DNA of 57,888 bases from Haloplasma contractile. Its GTDB lineage: Bacteria; Bacillota_I; Bacilli_A; Haloplasmatales; Haloplasmataceae. The stretch's first letter is position 1. Every line of letters starts with the position of its first letter. Both the position numbers and the translations under genes were made by a program. This document shows positions 45,988 through 54,729 of this stretch, piece after piece. The stretch covers positions 1 through 57,888 of the forward strand of contig JAENYC010000016.1 of NCBI GenBank assembly GCA_016841945.1, given 5' to 3'. The notes under the pieces were generated by a model that saw only the letters and a list, made by a program, of their open reading frames with translations, ran no database searches and was not told where the DNA came from.

Positions 45988-46001
45988 TGTAAACGCTTAC
46001 T
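45988..46001 (+). promoter_or_regulatory. CcpA-binding cre site of the hut operon
   Basis: TGTAAACGCTTACT matches TGWAARCGYTWWCW at all 14 positions. It lies ~60 bases downstream of the predicted start of transcription and just before the hutH ribosome site, a position suited to roadblock repression by CcpA with HPr-Ser-P. hprK at 29.1 kb supplies the matching signal. Confidence 0.8.
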
Positions 46002-46019
46002 TTAGGAGGATAAAGCATT

Positions 46020-47546
46020 ATGACGGTAATAATTGATGGTAATCATTTAACATTAGATGACTTTATAGAAGTCGTAAGATATAGAAAAAAGGTATATTTA
46101 AGTGATGAGGCAAAAAGTAAGATTAAAAAAAGTCGCACGATTATTGATGAAATCGTAAATAAAGAAAAAATCGTTTATGGCGTAAATACAGGATTTGGTA
46201 AACTTGCGAATGTTGTGATTAGTAAGGATAAGGTCAGTGAGTTACAAGAAAACTTATTAAAGAGTCATGCATGTGGTGTGGGAGAATATTTTAATAAGGA
46301 AATAACTAGAGGTATTATGTTACTTAGAATAAATGCACTCGCAAAAGGTTATTCTGGTATACGTTTAGAAACTTTAGAACGATTACTTTTTTATCTTAAT
46401 GAGGATATATTACCACTTATTCCAGAAAAAGGATCATTAGGTGCGAGTGGTGATTTAGCACCACTTGCGCATATGGCACTTAGTTTAATCGGTTATGGAA
46501 AAGTTTTATATAAAGGAAAAATACTAGAAGTTAAAGATGTTCTTAAAAAGTATCAGTTAAAACCTTTTGACAAATTACTCGCAAAGGAAGGATTATCATT
46601 AATAAATGGTACACAAGTGATGACTTCTGTTGGTGCCATTACGCTATATGGTGCGATACAATTATCTAAGTTGGCTGATATCGCAAGTTGTCTTACAATG
46701 GAGGCATTATATGGTATAAAAGATGCGATGGATGAAAAAATACATACAGTAAGAGGACATAGTGGACAAATTGAGACTGCAAAAAATATCATGCGTATTA
46801 CAGAAAATAGTGAATATCTTACATCTCAAGGTGAGATTAGAACGCAAGATGCTTATTCTCTTCGCTGTATACCACAAGTACATGGTGCTACAAAAGATGC
46901 ATTGAAATACATCAAGGAAAAAGTAGAAATTGAAATGAATGCCGCAACAGATAATCCTCTTATATTTGATGAGGATACAGTGACCTCAGGAGGAAACTTT
47001 CATGGACAACCGATGGCAATCAGTTTTGATTTCTTGAAAATCGCAATCAGTGAACTTGCTAATATTTCTGAACGTAGGATAGAGAGATTAGTTAATCCGC
47101 ATTTAAATGAAGGATTACCTGCCTTTTTGGCGAAAAAAAGTGGTGTTAACTCTGGGTTTATGATCACGCAGTATACGGCAGCTTCTCTTGTGAGTGAGAA
47201 TAAAGTATTATCACATCCTGCCAGTGTTGATTCAATACCATCAAGTGCTAGCCAAGAGGATCATGTTTCTATGGGAACCATTGCCGCAAGAGGCGCAAAT
47301 GACATATTAAAAAATACACAATATGTATTAGCGATAGAATTTCTTGCAGCCTCTCAAGCAATTGATATTCGTGAAAAAAAAGCACTTGGTAAAGGAACCA
47401 GACGGGCTCATGAAATCATTAGAAATGTTGTTAGTTATATTGAAGAAGACACCATCATGTCTCCAAAAATCGATAAGATAAGACAAATAATGATGGATGG
47501 TAAGCTTTTAAATGAAGTTGAAAGTATGATTGGTTTATTATTATAA
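46020..47546 (+). CDS. hutH: Histidine ammonia-lyase
   Basis: First step of histidine degradation: removes ammonia from L-histidine to give trans-urocanate. 508 aa, tetrameric in the family. The electrophilic MIO cofactor forms from Ala142-Ser143-Gly144 in GASGDLAPLAHM. An active-site Tyr is expected in YGVNTGFGKL near residue 53, and the substrate loop GGNFHGQPMAI is intact. ATG 46020 follows AGGAGGA. It is the first gene of a five-gene operon with a perfect cre site upstream. Confidence 0.97.
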   Translation: MTVIIDGNHLTLDDFIEVVRYRKKVYLSDEAKSKIKKSRTIIDEIVNKEKIVYGVNTGFGKLANVVISKDKVSELQENLLKSHACGVGEYFNKEITRGIMLLRINALAKGYSGIRLETLERLLFYLNEDILPLIPEKGSLGASGDLAPLAHMALSLIGYGKVLYKGKILEVKDVLKKYQLKPFDKLLAKEGLSLINGTQVMTSVGAITLYGAIQLSKLADIASCLTMEALYGIKDAMDEKIHTVRGHSGQIETAKNIMRITENSEYLTSQGEIRTQDAYSLRCIPQVHGATKDALKYIKEKVEIEMNAATDNPLIFDEDTVTSGGNFHGQPMAISFDFLKIAISELANISERRIERLVNPHLNEGLPAFLAKKSGVNSGFMITQYTAASLVSENKVLSHPASVDSIPSSASQEDHVSMGTIAARGANDILKNTQYVLAIEFLAASQAIDIREKKALGKGTRRAHEIIRNVVSYIEEDTIMSPKIDKIRQIMMDGKLLNEVESMIGLLL

Positions 47547-47560
47547 TAGGAGGGATTTTT

Positions 47561-49597
47561 TTGATAAGTAATCAAGATATTACTAAAAAAATGTCAATTA
47601 AATTAGATGCTATTTTTGATGAATTACCAGAATACCCTGATTTTGAAAAAGGGATTCGTAGGGCGCCTAAACGCGAATTTACGCTTACAGAAGAAGAAAC
47701 AGAATTGGCATTAAAAAATGCACTTCGCTATGTACCTGAAAAATGGCACGATGTGTTAGCGTCAGAGTTTTTAGAAGAACTTCTAACAAAAGGTCGTATA
47801 TATGGCTATCGTTTTCGACCTAAAGGACGAATATATGGAAAACCAATTGATGAATACAAGGGGAAAACAATTGAAGGAAAAGCCATACAAGTGATGATCG
47901 ATAATAATCTTGATTTTGAGACAGCGTTATATCCTTATGAATTAGTAACTTATGGAGAAACTGGTCGTGTCATGCAAAACTGGATGCAGTATCATTTAAT
48001 AAAAAGATATTTAGAAAATATGAATGATGAACAAACTTTGGTGGTACAATCAGGACATCCTTTAGGTTTATTTATGTCCCATCAATTAGCCCCTCGTGTG
48101 GTTTTAACCAATGGTTTAATGATAGGATTATATGATGATTTAGAAAATTGGAATCGGGCAGCTAGTTTAGGTGTTGCTTCATATGGACAGATGACCGCTG
48201 GTGGTTGGATGTATATTGGACCGCAAGGTATTGTACATGGGACTTATTCAACGATATTAAATGCGGGAAGAGATAAGCTAGGCATTCCTGAAGATAAAAA
48301 CTTAGCGGGACATTTATATGTCACAAGTGGTTTAGGTGGTATGAGTGGAGCTCAAGGGAAAGCCTGTGAAATCGCTGGTGGAGTATCGATTATTGCCGAA
48401 GTTGACAAATCAAGAATTGATACCCGTTATCAACAAGGTTGGGTTAGTTATGTAACTGATTCACCTAAAGAGGCGTATCAAGTCGCAAAAGAGTTCAAAA
48501 AAAAGAAAGAACCACTAGCCATTGCTTATTATGGAAATGTGGTTGAAATCTTAGAATATGCAATTAAAGAAAATATAACGATTGATCTATTAAGTGATCA
48601 AACCTCATGCCATAATGCTTATGATGGTGGTTATTGTCCGGTTGGATTATCCTTTGATGAAAGAACGACGTTATTAAAAGAAAATAAAGTTGAGTTTAAA
48701 GCATTAGTTAATAAAGGTTTACAAAGACATTTTAAAGCGATTAAAGCTTTAACTGAAAGAGGAACTTATTTCTTTGATTATGGCAATAGTTTCATGAAAG
48801 CAGTTTATGATAGTGGTGTTACTGAAATCTGTAAGAATGGTATAAATCCATTAGATGGATTTATATGGCCTAGTTATGTAGAAGACATCATGGGACCAAT
48901 TTTATTTGATTATGGTTATGGACCATTTAGATGGGTATGTTTAAGTGGAAAAGATAGTGACTTAGATAAGACCGATCAAGCAGCCATGAGTTGTATCAAT
49001 CCAAATCGTCGATTCCAAGACCGCGATAACTACAATTGGATTAGGGATGCCAAGAAAAATAAACTGGTTGTGGGAACTAAAGCACGTATCTTATATCAGG
49101 ATGCAATGGGAAGATTAAAAATTGCACTTAAGTTCAATGAACTCGTGCGAAATGGAGACGTTGGTCCGATTATGTTAGGACGTGACCATCATGATACTGG
49201 AGGTACCGACTCGCCATTTAGAGAAACATCAAACATTAAGGATGGGTCAAATGTCATGGCTGAAATGGCAACCCATGTATTTGCTGGAAATGTATCTAGA
49301 GGAATGAGTTTAGTCGCACTTCACAATGGTGGTGGTGTAGGAATTGGTAAAGCCATTAATGGTGGTTTTGGCATGGTCTTAGATGGAAGTAGACGTGTTG
49401 ATGAAATATTAAAACGCGCAATGCCGTGGGATGTCATGGGCGGTGTTGCTAGACGTGCTTGGGCACGTAATGAAAATGCGGTGACGACATCAATGGATTA
49501 TAATGATGAAAAAAATCATATCACCTTACCGTATTTAACGGATGAGGCTTATATTAAAGCGTTAGTGCATAAACAATATAAGAAAGGTGGAAAGTAA
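47561..49597 (+). CDS. hutU: Urocanate hydratase
   Basis: Second step: adds water to urocanate to give 4-imidazolone-5-propionate, using NAD+ as an electrophile. 678 aa, the longer clostridial-type enzyme rather than the ~555-aa bacillus/pseudomonad form. Conserved segments: QSGHPLGLF, TAGGWMYIGPQG, YVTSGLGGMSGAQGKA (NAD-binding) and LGRDHHDTGG. The start codon is TTG 47561, six bases after AGGAGG; the next ATG (47589) has no ribosome site. Only 14 bases follow hutH. Confidence 0.95.
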   Translation: MISNQDITKKMSIKLDAIFDELPEYPDFEKGIRRAPKREFTLTEEETELALKNALRYVPEKWHDVLASEFLEELLTKGRIYGYRFRPKGRIYGKPIDEYKGKTIEGKAIQVMIDNNLDFETALYPYELVTYGETGRVMQNWMQYHLIKRYLENMNDEQTLVVQSGHPLGLFMSHQLAPRVVLTNGLMIGLYDDLENWNRAASLGVASYGQMTAGGWMYIGPQGIVHGTYSTILNAGRDKLGIPEDKNLAGHLYVTSGLGGMSGAQGKACEIAGGVSIIAEVDKSRIDTRYQQGWVSYVTDSPKEAYQVAKEFKKKKEPLAIAYYGNVVEILEYAIKENITIDLLSDQTSCHNAYDGGYCPVGLSFDERTTLLKENKVEFKALVNKGLQRHFKAIKALTERGTYFFDYGNSFMKAVYDSGVTEICKNGINPLDGFIWPSYVEDIMGPILFDYGYGPFRWVCLSGKDSDLDKTDQAAMSCINPNRRFQDRDNYNWIRDAKKNKLVVGTKARILYQDAMGRLKIALKFNELVRNGDVGPIMLGRDHHDTGGTDSPFRETSNIKDGSNVMAEMATHVFAGNVSRGMSLVALHNGGGVGIGKAINGGFGMVLDGSRRVDEILKRAMPWDVMGGVARRAWARNENAVTTSMDYNDEKNHITLPYLTDEAYIKALVHKQYKKGGK

Positions 49598-49598
49598 A

Positions 49599-50492
49599 AT
49601 GAAAGTGGTACAATGTGTTCCTAATTTTTCTGAAGGAAGAGACACAGAGAAAATTGAACAAATTGTCAGTGTCTTAAAAAATAAAGATAATTTTAAACTG
49701 GTGAGTTATGAACCAGATGCAAGTTATAATAGAACCGTTGTTACATTACTCGGAGACCCTTATGCGATAAAGGATGCAGTCGTTGAAATGGTGGGTATGA
49801 CAACGAAATTAATTGATTTAAATCAACATTCAGGTGAACATTCACGAATGGGTGCAACCGATGTGATTCCTTTTATTCCAATCAAAGATATTACGATGGA
49901 AGAATGTGTTGATATCGCAAAAACATTAGCGAAAGAAATCAATGATAAATATCATATCCCTATTTTCCTATATGAAGAGGCGGCAACAAGTGATGACCGT
50001 GTGAATCTAGCTAAAATCCGTAAAGGTCAGTTTGAGGGGATGAAAGACAAAATTAAGTTAGAAGAATGGCAACCAGATTTTGGAAACCCTGAGATTCATC
50101 CAACAGCGGGTGTGACGGCAGTAGGTGCTCGTTTACCACTCATCGCCTTTAATATAAATTTGGATACGACCGATGTTGAAATCGCATCTAAAATCGCAAA
50201 GGCAATCCGTCATTCAAGTGGTGGATATCGATACATCAAAGCTGGGCCTGCTGAAATTCAAGCACGAGGTATTGTTCAAGTCACGATGAATATCACAAAT
50301 TATAAGAAGACCTCTATATATCGTGTGTTTGAAACGGTTAAGATGGAAGCAAAACGCTATGGTGTAAATGTGACAGGTAGTGAAATCATAGGACTTGTAC
50401 CAATGGAAGCATTGGTTGAATCACTTGAATATTATTTAGGATTAGAAGGATTCGGCATGGATAAAGTGCTAGAAACCAATCTATTTAACTAG
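49599..50492 (+). CDS. ftcD: Glutamate formimidoyltransferase
   Basis: Fourth step: transfers the formimino group of N-formimino-L-glutamate to tetrahydrofolate and frees glutamate. 297 aa, corresponding to the transferase part of bifunctional mammalian FTCD; the deaminase is a separate gene here (51774). Signature MKVVQCVPNFSEGRD at the N-terminus, HSGEHSRMGATDVIPFIP with the catalytic His, and KAIRHSSGGYRYIKAG. ATG 49599 follows AAAGGTGG one base after the hutU stop. The presence of this route instead of HutG shows that histidine carbon enters the folate pool. Confidence 0.94.
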   Translation: MKVVQCVPNFSEGRDTEKIEQIVSVLKNKDNFKLVSYEPDASYNRTVVTLLGDPYAIKDAVVEMVGMTTKLIDLNQHSGEHSRMGATDVIPFIPIKDITMEECVDIAKTLAKEINDKYHIPIFLYEEAATSDDRVNLAKIRKGQFEGMKDKIKLEEWQPDFGNPEIHPTAGVTAVGARLPLIAFNINLDTTDVEIASKIAKAIRHSSGGYRYIKAGPAEIQARGIVQVTMNITNYKKTSIYRVFETVKMEAKRYGVNVTGSEIIGLVPMEALVESLEYYLGLEGFGMDKVLETNLFN

Positions 50493-50501
50493 GTATAAAA
50501 T

Positions 50502-51764
50502 ATGAAAAGTGATTTAATAATATGTCATATAAATCATCTGGTTACTTTAAAAGGTATAAACGATTTGCGTTGTGGAAAAGAGATGCGAGATGTAGAAATC
50601 ATAAACGATGGATATGTTGTGGTGAAAGATGGTAGGATAATTGAAGTATCAAAAGGGTCAGGTTATAAAGATTTTATGGATGATAAAACACAATTAGTGA
50701 GTGGAAAAGGATATTTAATGACACCGGGTTTAATTGATTCTCACACGCATCTTGTTCATGGTGGTTCTAGAGAAAATGAGCTACAAATGAAGTTAGAGGG
50801 TAGGGATTATCTTGATATATTAAAAGCAGGTGGTGGAATACTTAACACTGTAAAACAAACAAGACAAGCATCTTTCGATACTTTATATCAAAAAGCTAAA
50901 AGTAGTTTAGATGTCATGTTAACCTATGGTGTTACTACAGTAGAAGCTAAAAGTGGTTATGGATTAAATTTAGAAACAGAAATGAAGCAATTAGAAGTAG
51001 GGAAAAAATTAAATGAAACTCATCCTTGTGATATAAAAAACACTTTTTTAGGTGCACACGCTATACCATTAGAATATAAGAATAATAAAAATGCATATAT
51101 TGAACAAATCATAAATATGCTTCCAATTATAAAAGAAAAAGATTTAGCAGTATATTGTGATGTCTTTTGTGAAGGGGATGTATTTACAATTGAGGAAAGT
51201 GAGTTTATTTTAGGACAAGCGAAAAAGCATGGTTTTAAATTAAAAATCCATGCAGATGAAATTTATCCTTTAGGTGGTGCTAAATTAGCTTGTCGCATAG
51301 GTGCAACATCAGCTGATCATCTAATGGCATCTACTAAAGATGATTTTAAAGACCTAGCAGAACACAAAATGGTATGTAACTTATTACCAGCTACATCGTT
51401 TAATTTAAACAAAAATTATGCAAAAGCACGAGACATGATAGATTTTGGCTGTGGCATTAGCTTATCTTCTGATTATAATCCGGGTAGTTGTCCAACTGAA
51501 AACCTTCAATTTGTGATGCAACTATCTTCAATCAAAATGAAGATGTTACCACAAGAAGTGATAACCGCGGTAACAATGAACGGTGCTTGTTGTATTAATG
51601 AAGAAAAAAATATTGGTTCTATTGAAATAGGGAAAAAAGCTGATTTTGTTTTATTTGATGTGCCGAACTTAGAATATCTTATCTATCATTTTGGCATCAA
51701 TCATGTAAAAGATGTCTATAAAAATGGTAAGTTAGTTGTCAGTGATCAAAAAATTTGTTATTAG
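50502..51764 (+). CDS. hutI: Imidazolonepropionase
   Basis: Third step: opens the imidazolone ring to give N-formimino-L-glutamate. Metal-dependent amidohydrolase of 420 aa. The metal ligands are the two His of DSHTHLVHGG, His in KIHADEIYPLGG, His in SADHLMAS and Asp in SSDYNPGSCP; ENLQFVMQL follows. Weak ribosome site (AGGT) suggests translational coupling to ftcD, 9 bases upstream. Typical length and complete motifs. Confidence 0.96.
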   Translation: MKSDLIICHINHLVTLKGINDLRCGKEMRDVEIINDGYVVVKDGRIIEVSKGSGYKDFMDDKTQLVSGKGYLMTPGLIDSHTHLVHGGSRENELQMKLEGRDYLDILKAGGGILNTVKQTRQASFDTLYQKAKSSLDVMLTYGVTTVEAKSGYGLNLETEMKQLEVGKKLNETHPCDIKNTFLGAHAIPLEYKNNKNAYIEQIINMLPIIKEKDLAVYCDVFCEGDVFTIEESEFILGQAKKHGFKLKIHADEIYPLGGAKLACRIGATSADHLMASTKDDFKDLAEHKMVCNLLPATSFNLNKNYAKARDMIDFGCGISLSSDYNPGSCPTENLQFVMQLSSIKMKMLPQEVITAVTMNGACCINEEKNIGSIEIGKKADFVLFDVPNLEYLIYHFGINHVKDVYKNGKLVVSDQKICY

Positions 51765-51773
51765 GAGGAAATT

Positions 51774-52412
51774 ATGTCATTAATTGATTTAAAAGTAAAG
51801 GAATTTTTAAATGAAGTAGATTCTAATAGTCCTGCCCCTGGTGGTGGCAGTGTATCAGCTGTTAGTGCCTCACTGGGTGTTGCGTTATCACGCATGGTAT
51901 CACACTTGACGTTTAATAAGAAAAAGTTTCTATCACTTGATGAAAAAATTCGAACGAAATATGAAGATGACTTTATCACTTTAAATAATATTAAGGAAGA
52001 ATTAATTCCTTTAATTGATAAAGATACCGAAGCCTTTAATCAAATCATGGAAGCTTATAAATTACCTAAAGAATCGGATGAAGAAAAAGCATTGAGAAAA
52101 CAAACTATTGAAACTGCAACTTTGGAAGCGATAAAAGTGCCATATGAAATTGCAAGATTATCCTATAAGTCATTAGAAGTTGTTGAGAAAATGATGCCTT
52201 ATGGAAATCAATTTGCCATTAGTGATATTGGTGTTGGTTGTCTACTTTTACATGCTGGTTTAGAGGGCGCGATATTGAATGTTAGAATTAATATTGGTGG
52301 TATAAGCGATATTGATCAAGTTAAGATGTATGAAACTTCATGTGAAAATCTATTAAATAAAGGAAAAGAAGTTAAAGATAGAATTTTAAAATATGTCAAT
52401 GATAGTTTATAA
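51774..52412 (+). CDS. fchA: Formiminotetrahydrofolate cyclodeaminase
   Basis: Final step of the pathway: converts 5-formimino-THF to 5,10-methenyl-THF plus ammonia. 212 aa, all-helical FTCD_C family. Key features: NSPAPGGGSVSAVSASLGVAL at the N-terminus (quoted in part; the PAPGGGSVSA loop is the hallmark), then a DKDTEAFNQIMEAY segment. AGGAGG precedes ATG 51774, 9 bases after hutI. It closes the hut operon; a terminator follows at 52411. No histidine permease or hutP homologue adjoins the operon. Confidence 0.93.
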   Translation: MSLIDLKVKEFLNEVDSNSPAPGGGSVSAVSASLGVALSRMVSHLTFNKKKFLSLDEKIRTKYEDDFITLNNIKEELIPLIDKDTEAFNQIMEAYKLPKESDEEKALRKQTIETATLEAIKVPYEIARLSYKSLEVVEKMMPYGNQFAISDIGVGCLLLHAGLEGAILNVRINIGGISDIDQVKMYETSCENLLNKGKEVKDRILKYVNDSL

Positions 52413-52436
52413 GAGAACCAAGTGGTTCTCTTATTT
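52411..52436 (+). terminator. Terminator of the hut operon
   Basis: AAGAGAAC (52411-52418) pairs with GTTCTCTT (52425-52432) around CAAGTG, then ATTTAATT. The T-run is modest. Confidence 0.75.
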
Positions 52437-52445
52437 AATTATAAC

Positions 52446-52475
52446 TAGACTGTTAATATCAATTGGTGGTATACT
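52446..52475 (+). promoter_or_regulatory. Promoter of the esterase-GH16 pair
   Basis: TAGACT (52446-52451), 18 bp, then TATACT (52470-52475) with TGG making it an extended -10. Confidence 0.5.
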
Positions 52476-52502
52476 ACTAGTAAATTATAATGGAGGAAAA
52501 CA

Positions 52503-53216
52503 ATGAACATATATAAAGATATTCCTATCAAATCTGTTAAGAACTTTTATGGTGTTGAAGAAGTAGTAAAGTGTGATGTATATACACCAAAGGATAATAA
52601 TTCATTAAAACCAGCAATATTGTGGATACATGGTGGTGGGTTTAGACCCGGCACTGATAAAAATCAACCATATATCGTTCATCTTGCAAAAGAGATGACA
52701 AAAAGAGGATATGTATCTATTTCAACTGATTATAGAGTAAGAGATGATACAAGTGATAGAATGGGAACATTTAAGGATGCATTAGAAGATGTATGTGAAG
52801 CATTTAAATGGATAATATCCAATTCAGAAAAGTATGGAATAGATAAAAACAATATTATGATTGCAGGTGGCTCTGCAGGCGGTATGTTAGCGGTTAATCT
52901 TTGTTTAAAAGGAGTTATACCTGACAGATTGAGAAACTCAATTTCTTATCTTATTGATTTATGGGGAACACCTAAGGATTTTATCGTCCCTAATGGCATT
53001 GATAAATCCTTTCCTAAAACCATTATTGTACATGGGACAAAAGACGATATTATAAATATTCATCTGAGTGAATTGTTTATTGAAAAATTAAAGTTAAATA
53101 AAGTTCCTTATCACTTTTATCCGATAAAAGATGCTAAACATTCTCCAAAAGAACATTTAGATGATATCGTAGATTTTATTATAGAAAATTTGATGAAAGA
53201 GAGTAGTGAAAAATGA
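52503..53216 (+). CDS. Alpha/beta hydrolase, carbohydrate-esterase-like
   Basis: A 237-aa hydrolase of the esterase/lipase (BD-FAE or hormone-sensitive-lipase-like) type. The oxyanion-hole motif is IHGGGFRPG, the nucleophile elbow is GGSAGGM (Ser ~124), the acid is the Asp in HGTKDDIINIH and the base is the His in DAKHSPKEH. No signal peptide, so it is cytosolic. It overlaps the GH16 gene by four bases (ATGA), which suggests removal of acyl groups from oligosaccharides; that link is inference. Start ATG 52503 follows GGAGGA. Confidence 0.82.
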   Translation: MNIYKDIPIKSVKNFYGVEEVVKCDVYTPKDNNSLKPAILWIHGGGFRPGTDKNQPYIVHLAKEMTKRGYVSISTDYRVRDDTSDRMGTFKDALEDVCEAFKWIISNSEKYGIDKNNIMIAGGSAGGMLAVNLCLKGVIPDRLRNSISYLIDLWGTPKDFIVPNGIDKSFPKTIIVHGTKDDIINIHLSELFIEKLKLNKVPYHFYPIKDAKHSPKEHLDDIVDFIIENLMKESSEK

Positions 53217-53928
53217 AATTAATATGGGAAGATAATTTTAATTATGAAGGTAAACCTAAAGAAGAATTTTGGTCTTATGATTTAGGACCATGGAAACCAA
53301 ACAAAGAATTAGAATATTATACAGACAGATTAGAAAATTGTATTGTTAAAGATGGGGTACTTCATATTATTGCTAGAAAAGAAAAATACGATAATAGAAA
53401 CTATACATCAGCTCGAATTAAAACAAGATATAAAGTAGATGTTAAATATGGACGAATTGAGGTAAAGGCAAAAGTACCTGAAGGTCGTGGGTGTTGGCCA
53501 GCCATATGGATGATGGCAACGAATGAAAAACATGGCGGTGGCCAAAGAGTGGTGAAATAGATATTATGGAATTTGTGGGTGGTAACGATTATATTCAAAG
53601 CGTACTACACACAGAAGGCTTTAATCATCGTAATCAAAAGGAAAGGATAGGATACTATCATCAATTTGATCCTTCTGTATTTCATGTCTTTAGATTAGAT
53701 TGGTTTGAGGGACATATGAAATTCTATCTTGATGATAAATTATACTATGAAGTATCATATAAACCTGATAAACATCATGAAAAATGGCAAGTATGGCCAT
53801 TTGATGAACCATTTTATCTTATTTTAAATTTGGCAGTGGGTGGCACATTAGGTGGACAAAACGGAATAGATGAAGAAGCTTTTCCACAAGCATTTATAAT
53901 TGATTATGTAAAGATATATGAAATATAG
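53213..53928 (+). pseudogene. Family GH16 beta-glucanase, disrupted by a -1 frameshift
   Basis: Laminarinase-like GH16 enzyme (endo-beta-1,3-glucanase type) read in two frames, 53213-53560 and, from 53539, on to 53928. Joined, it gives a ~238-aa single catalytic domain: KLIWEDNFNYEGKP, GRIEVKAKVPEGRGCWPAIWMM, then WPKSGEIDIMEFVG with the catalytic EIDIME, and LILNLAVGG at the end. The shift point is GGCGGTGGCC at ~53534-53543, where one base (most simply a T giving GGTTGG) is missing. No slippery heptamer is visible. No signal peptide is present, which is unusual for GH16. All catalytic residues survive, so this is either a recent mutation or a sequencing error. Confidence 0.82.
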
Positions 53929-53958
53929 CTTATTTATTGCAAGGCTAGCTATAAATAG

Positions 53959-53986
53959 TAGAGGGAAGCCAATCGGCTTCCCTCTA
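53959..53986. terminator. Strong bidirectional hairpin
   Basis: TAGAGGGAAGCC (53959-53970) pairs with GGCTTCCCTCTA (53975-53986) around AATC, between convergent genes. The T-runs are weak on both sides. Confidence 0.75.
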
Positions 53987-53994
53987 ATTCTACA

Positions 53995-54576
53995 TTATTC
54001 ATTTAAACCAAATGATTTTGGATAGACTTCTATTCCTATCATTCTTCCAAATTCCATTGACCATTCTCTAAAATACCAGGCAACTGATGTGATAATATTT
54101 CCGTCTTTAATATAACCTTCCTCAATTGGATTTTCTAATAACATGGGAACATCGACCATGTTTTTTAAATCCTCTGGGCTAAATCCTTCTTCAATTAGCC
54201 ATTCTTTATTGACACCAGCCAAATACTTCTTATCTTCTAACATACCTGCTTTTAACAATAATAGCGGTGCAGAAGAGATGGCTCCAATGATTTTATTTTT
54301 TTGATTAAATTGTTTTAAAAAAACTAATACATCATCATCTTCTATTGTTTCACGTAAATCTATACATCCTGGTAATAATAATGAATCATATTCATCAATG
54401 TTTAATTGATCAATTGTTTGGTCACATATGACACTTAAACCTTCTTCACTTTTTATCGGTTGTTTAGTTTTCGCAAAAATAGTTTTTGGTTTATTCACCA
54501 TGCTAAGCATCTCAAGAGCAACACTGATCTCATAATTACAAAATTGTGGATAAATTAAAATCGCTACTTTCTTCAT
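53995..54576 (-). CDS. DJ-1/PfpI family protein with Ser in place of the nucleophilic Cys
   Basis: A 193-aa protein of the DJ-1/ThiJ/PfpI fold. VAILIYPQFCNYEISVALEML contains the conserved Glu of the family (quoted span within 20 is YPQFCNYEISVALEML). The nucleophile elbow reads IIGAISSAPLLLLKAG where relatives have AICxAPxxLxxAG, so the usual reactive Cys is Ser. Family roles include deglycase-, chaperone- and peptidase-like activities that need that Cys, so this member may be inactive or have a different chemistry. ATG 54576 follows AAGGAGT. Monocistronic. Confidence 0.8.
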   Translation of the reverse strand: MKKVAILIYPQFCNYEISVALEMLSMVNKPKTIFAKTKQPIKSEEGLSVICDQTIDQLNIDEYDSLLLPGCIDLRETIEDDDVLVFLKQFNQKNKIIGAISSAPLLLLKAGMLEDKKYLAGVNKEWLIEEGFSPEDLKNMVDVPMLLENPIEEGYIKDGNIITSVAWYFREWSMEFGRMIGIEVYPKSFGLNE

Positions 54577-54681
54577 AACATCTACTCCTTACTTGTTAAA
54601 TATATTACAACATGATTAATTATACATAAAATAATTCGCTTTTTCAATGGTGAGGCTAATTAATATTTAATCATTCCAAAT

Positions 54682-54723
54682 AAAAAATCAATAAAAATAA
54701 CTACGAGCATTTATTGATTTTTT
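54682..54723 (-). terminator. Terminator of the DUF368 gene
   Basis: AAAAAATCAATAAA (54682-54695) pairs with TTTATTGATTTTTT (54710-54723), AT-rich, with a T-run on the minus strand. The rest of 54577-54729 is empty. Confidence 0.7.
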
Positions 54724-54729
54724 TATGAA

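Noticed and set aside
46020-46022. Riboswitch or T-box in the ~90-base hut leader
   Set aside because: The leader is too short and lacks T-box or known riboswitch consensus sequences; promoter, hairpin and cre explain it.
53534-53560. Programmed -1 frameshift in the GH16 gene
   Set aside because: The junction GGCGGTGGCC contains no X-XXY-YYZ slippery heptamer and no clear downstream pseudoknot; a missing base is simpler.
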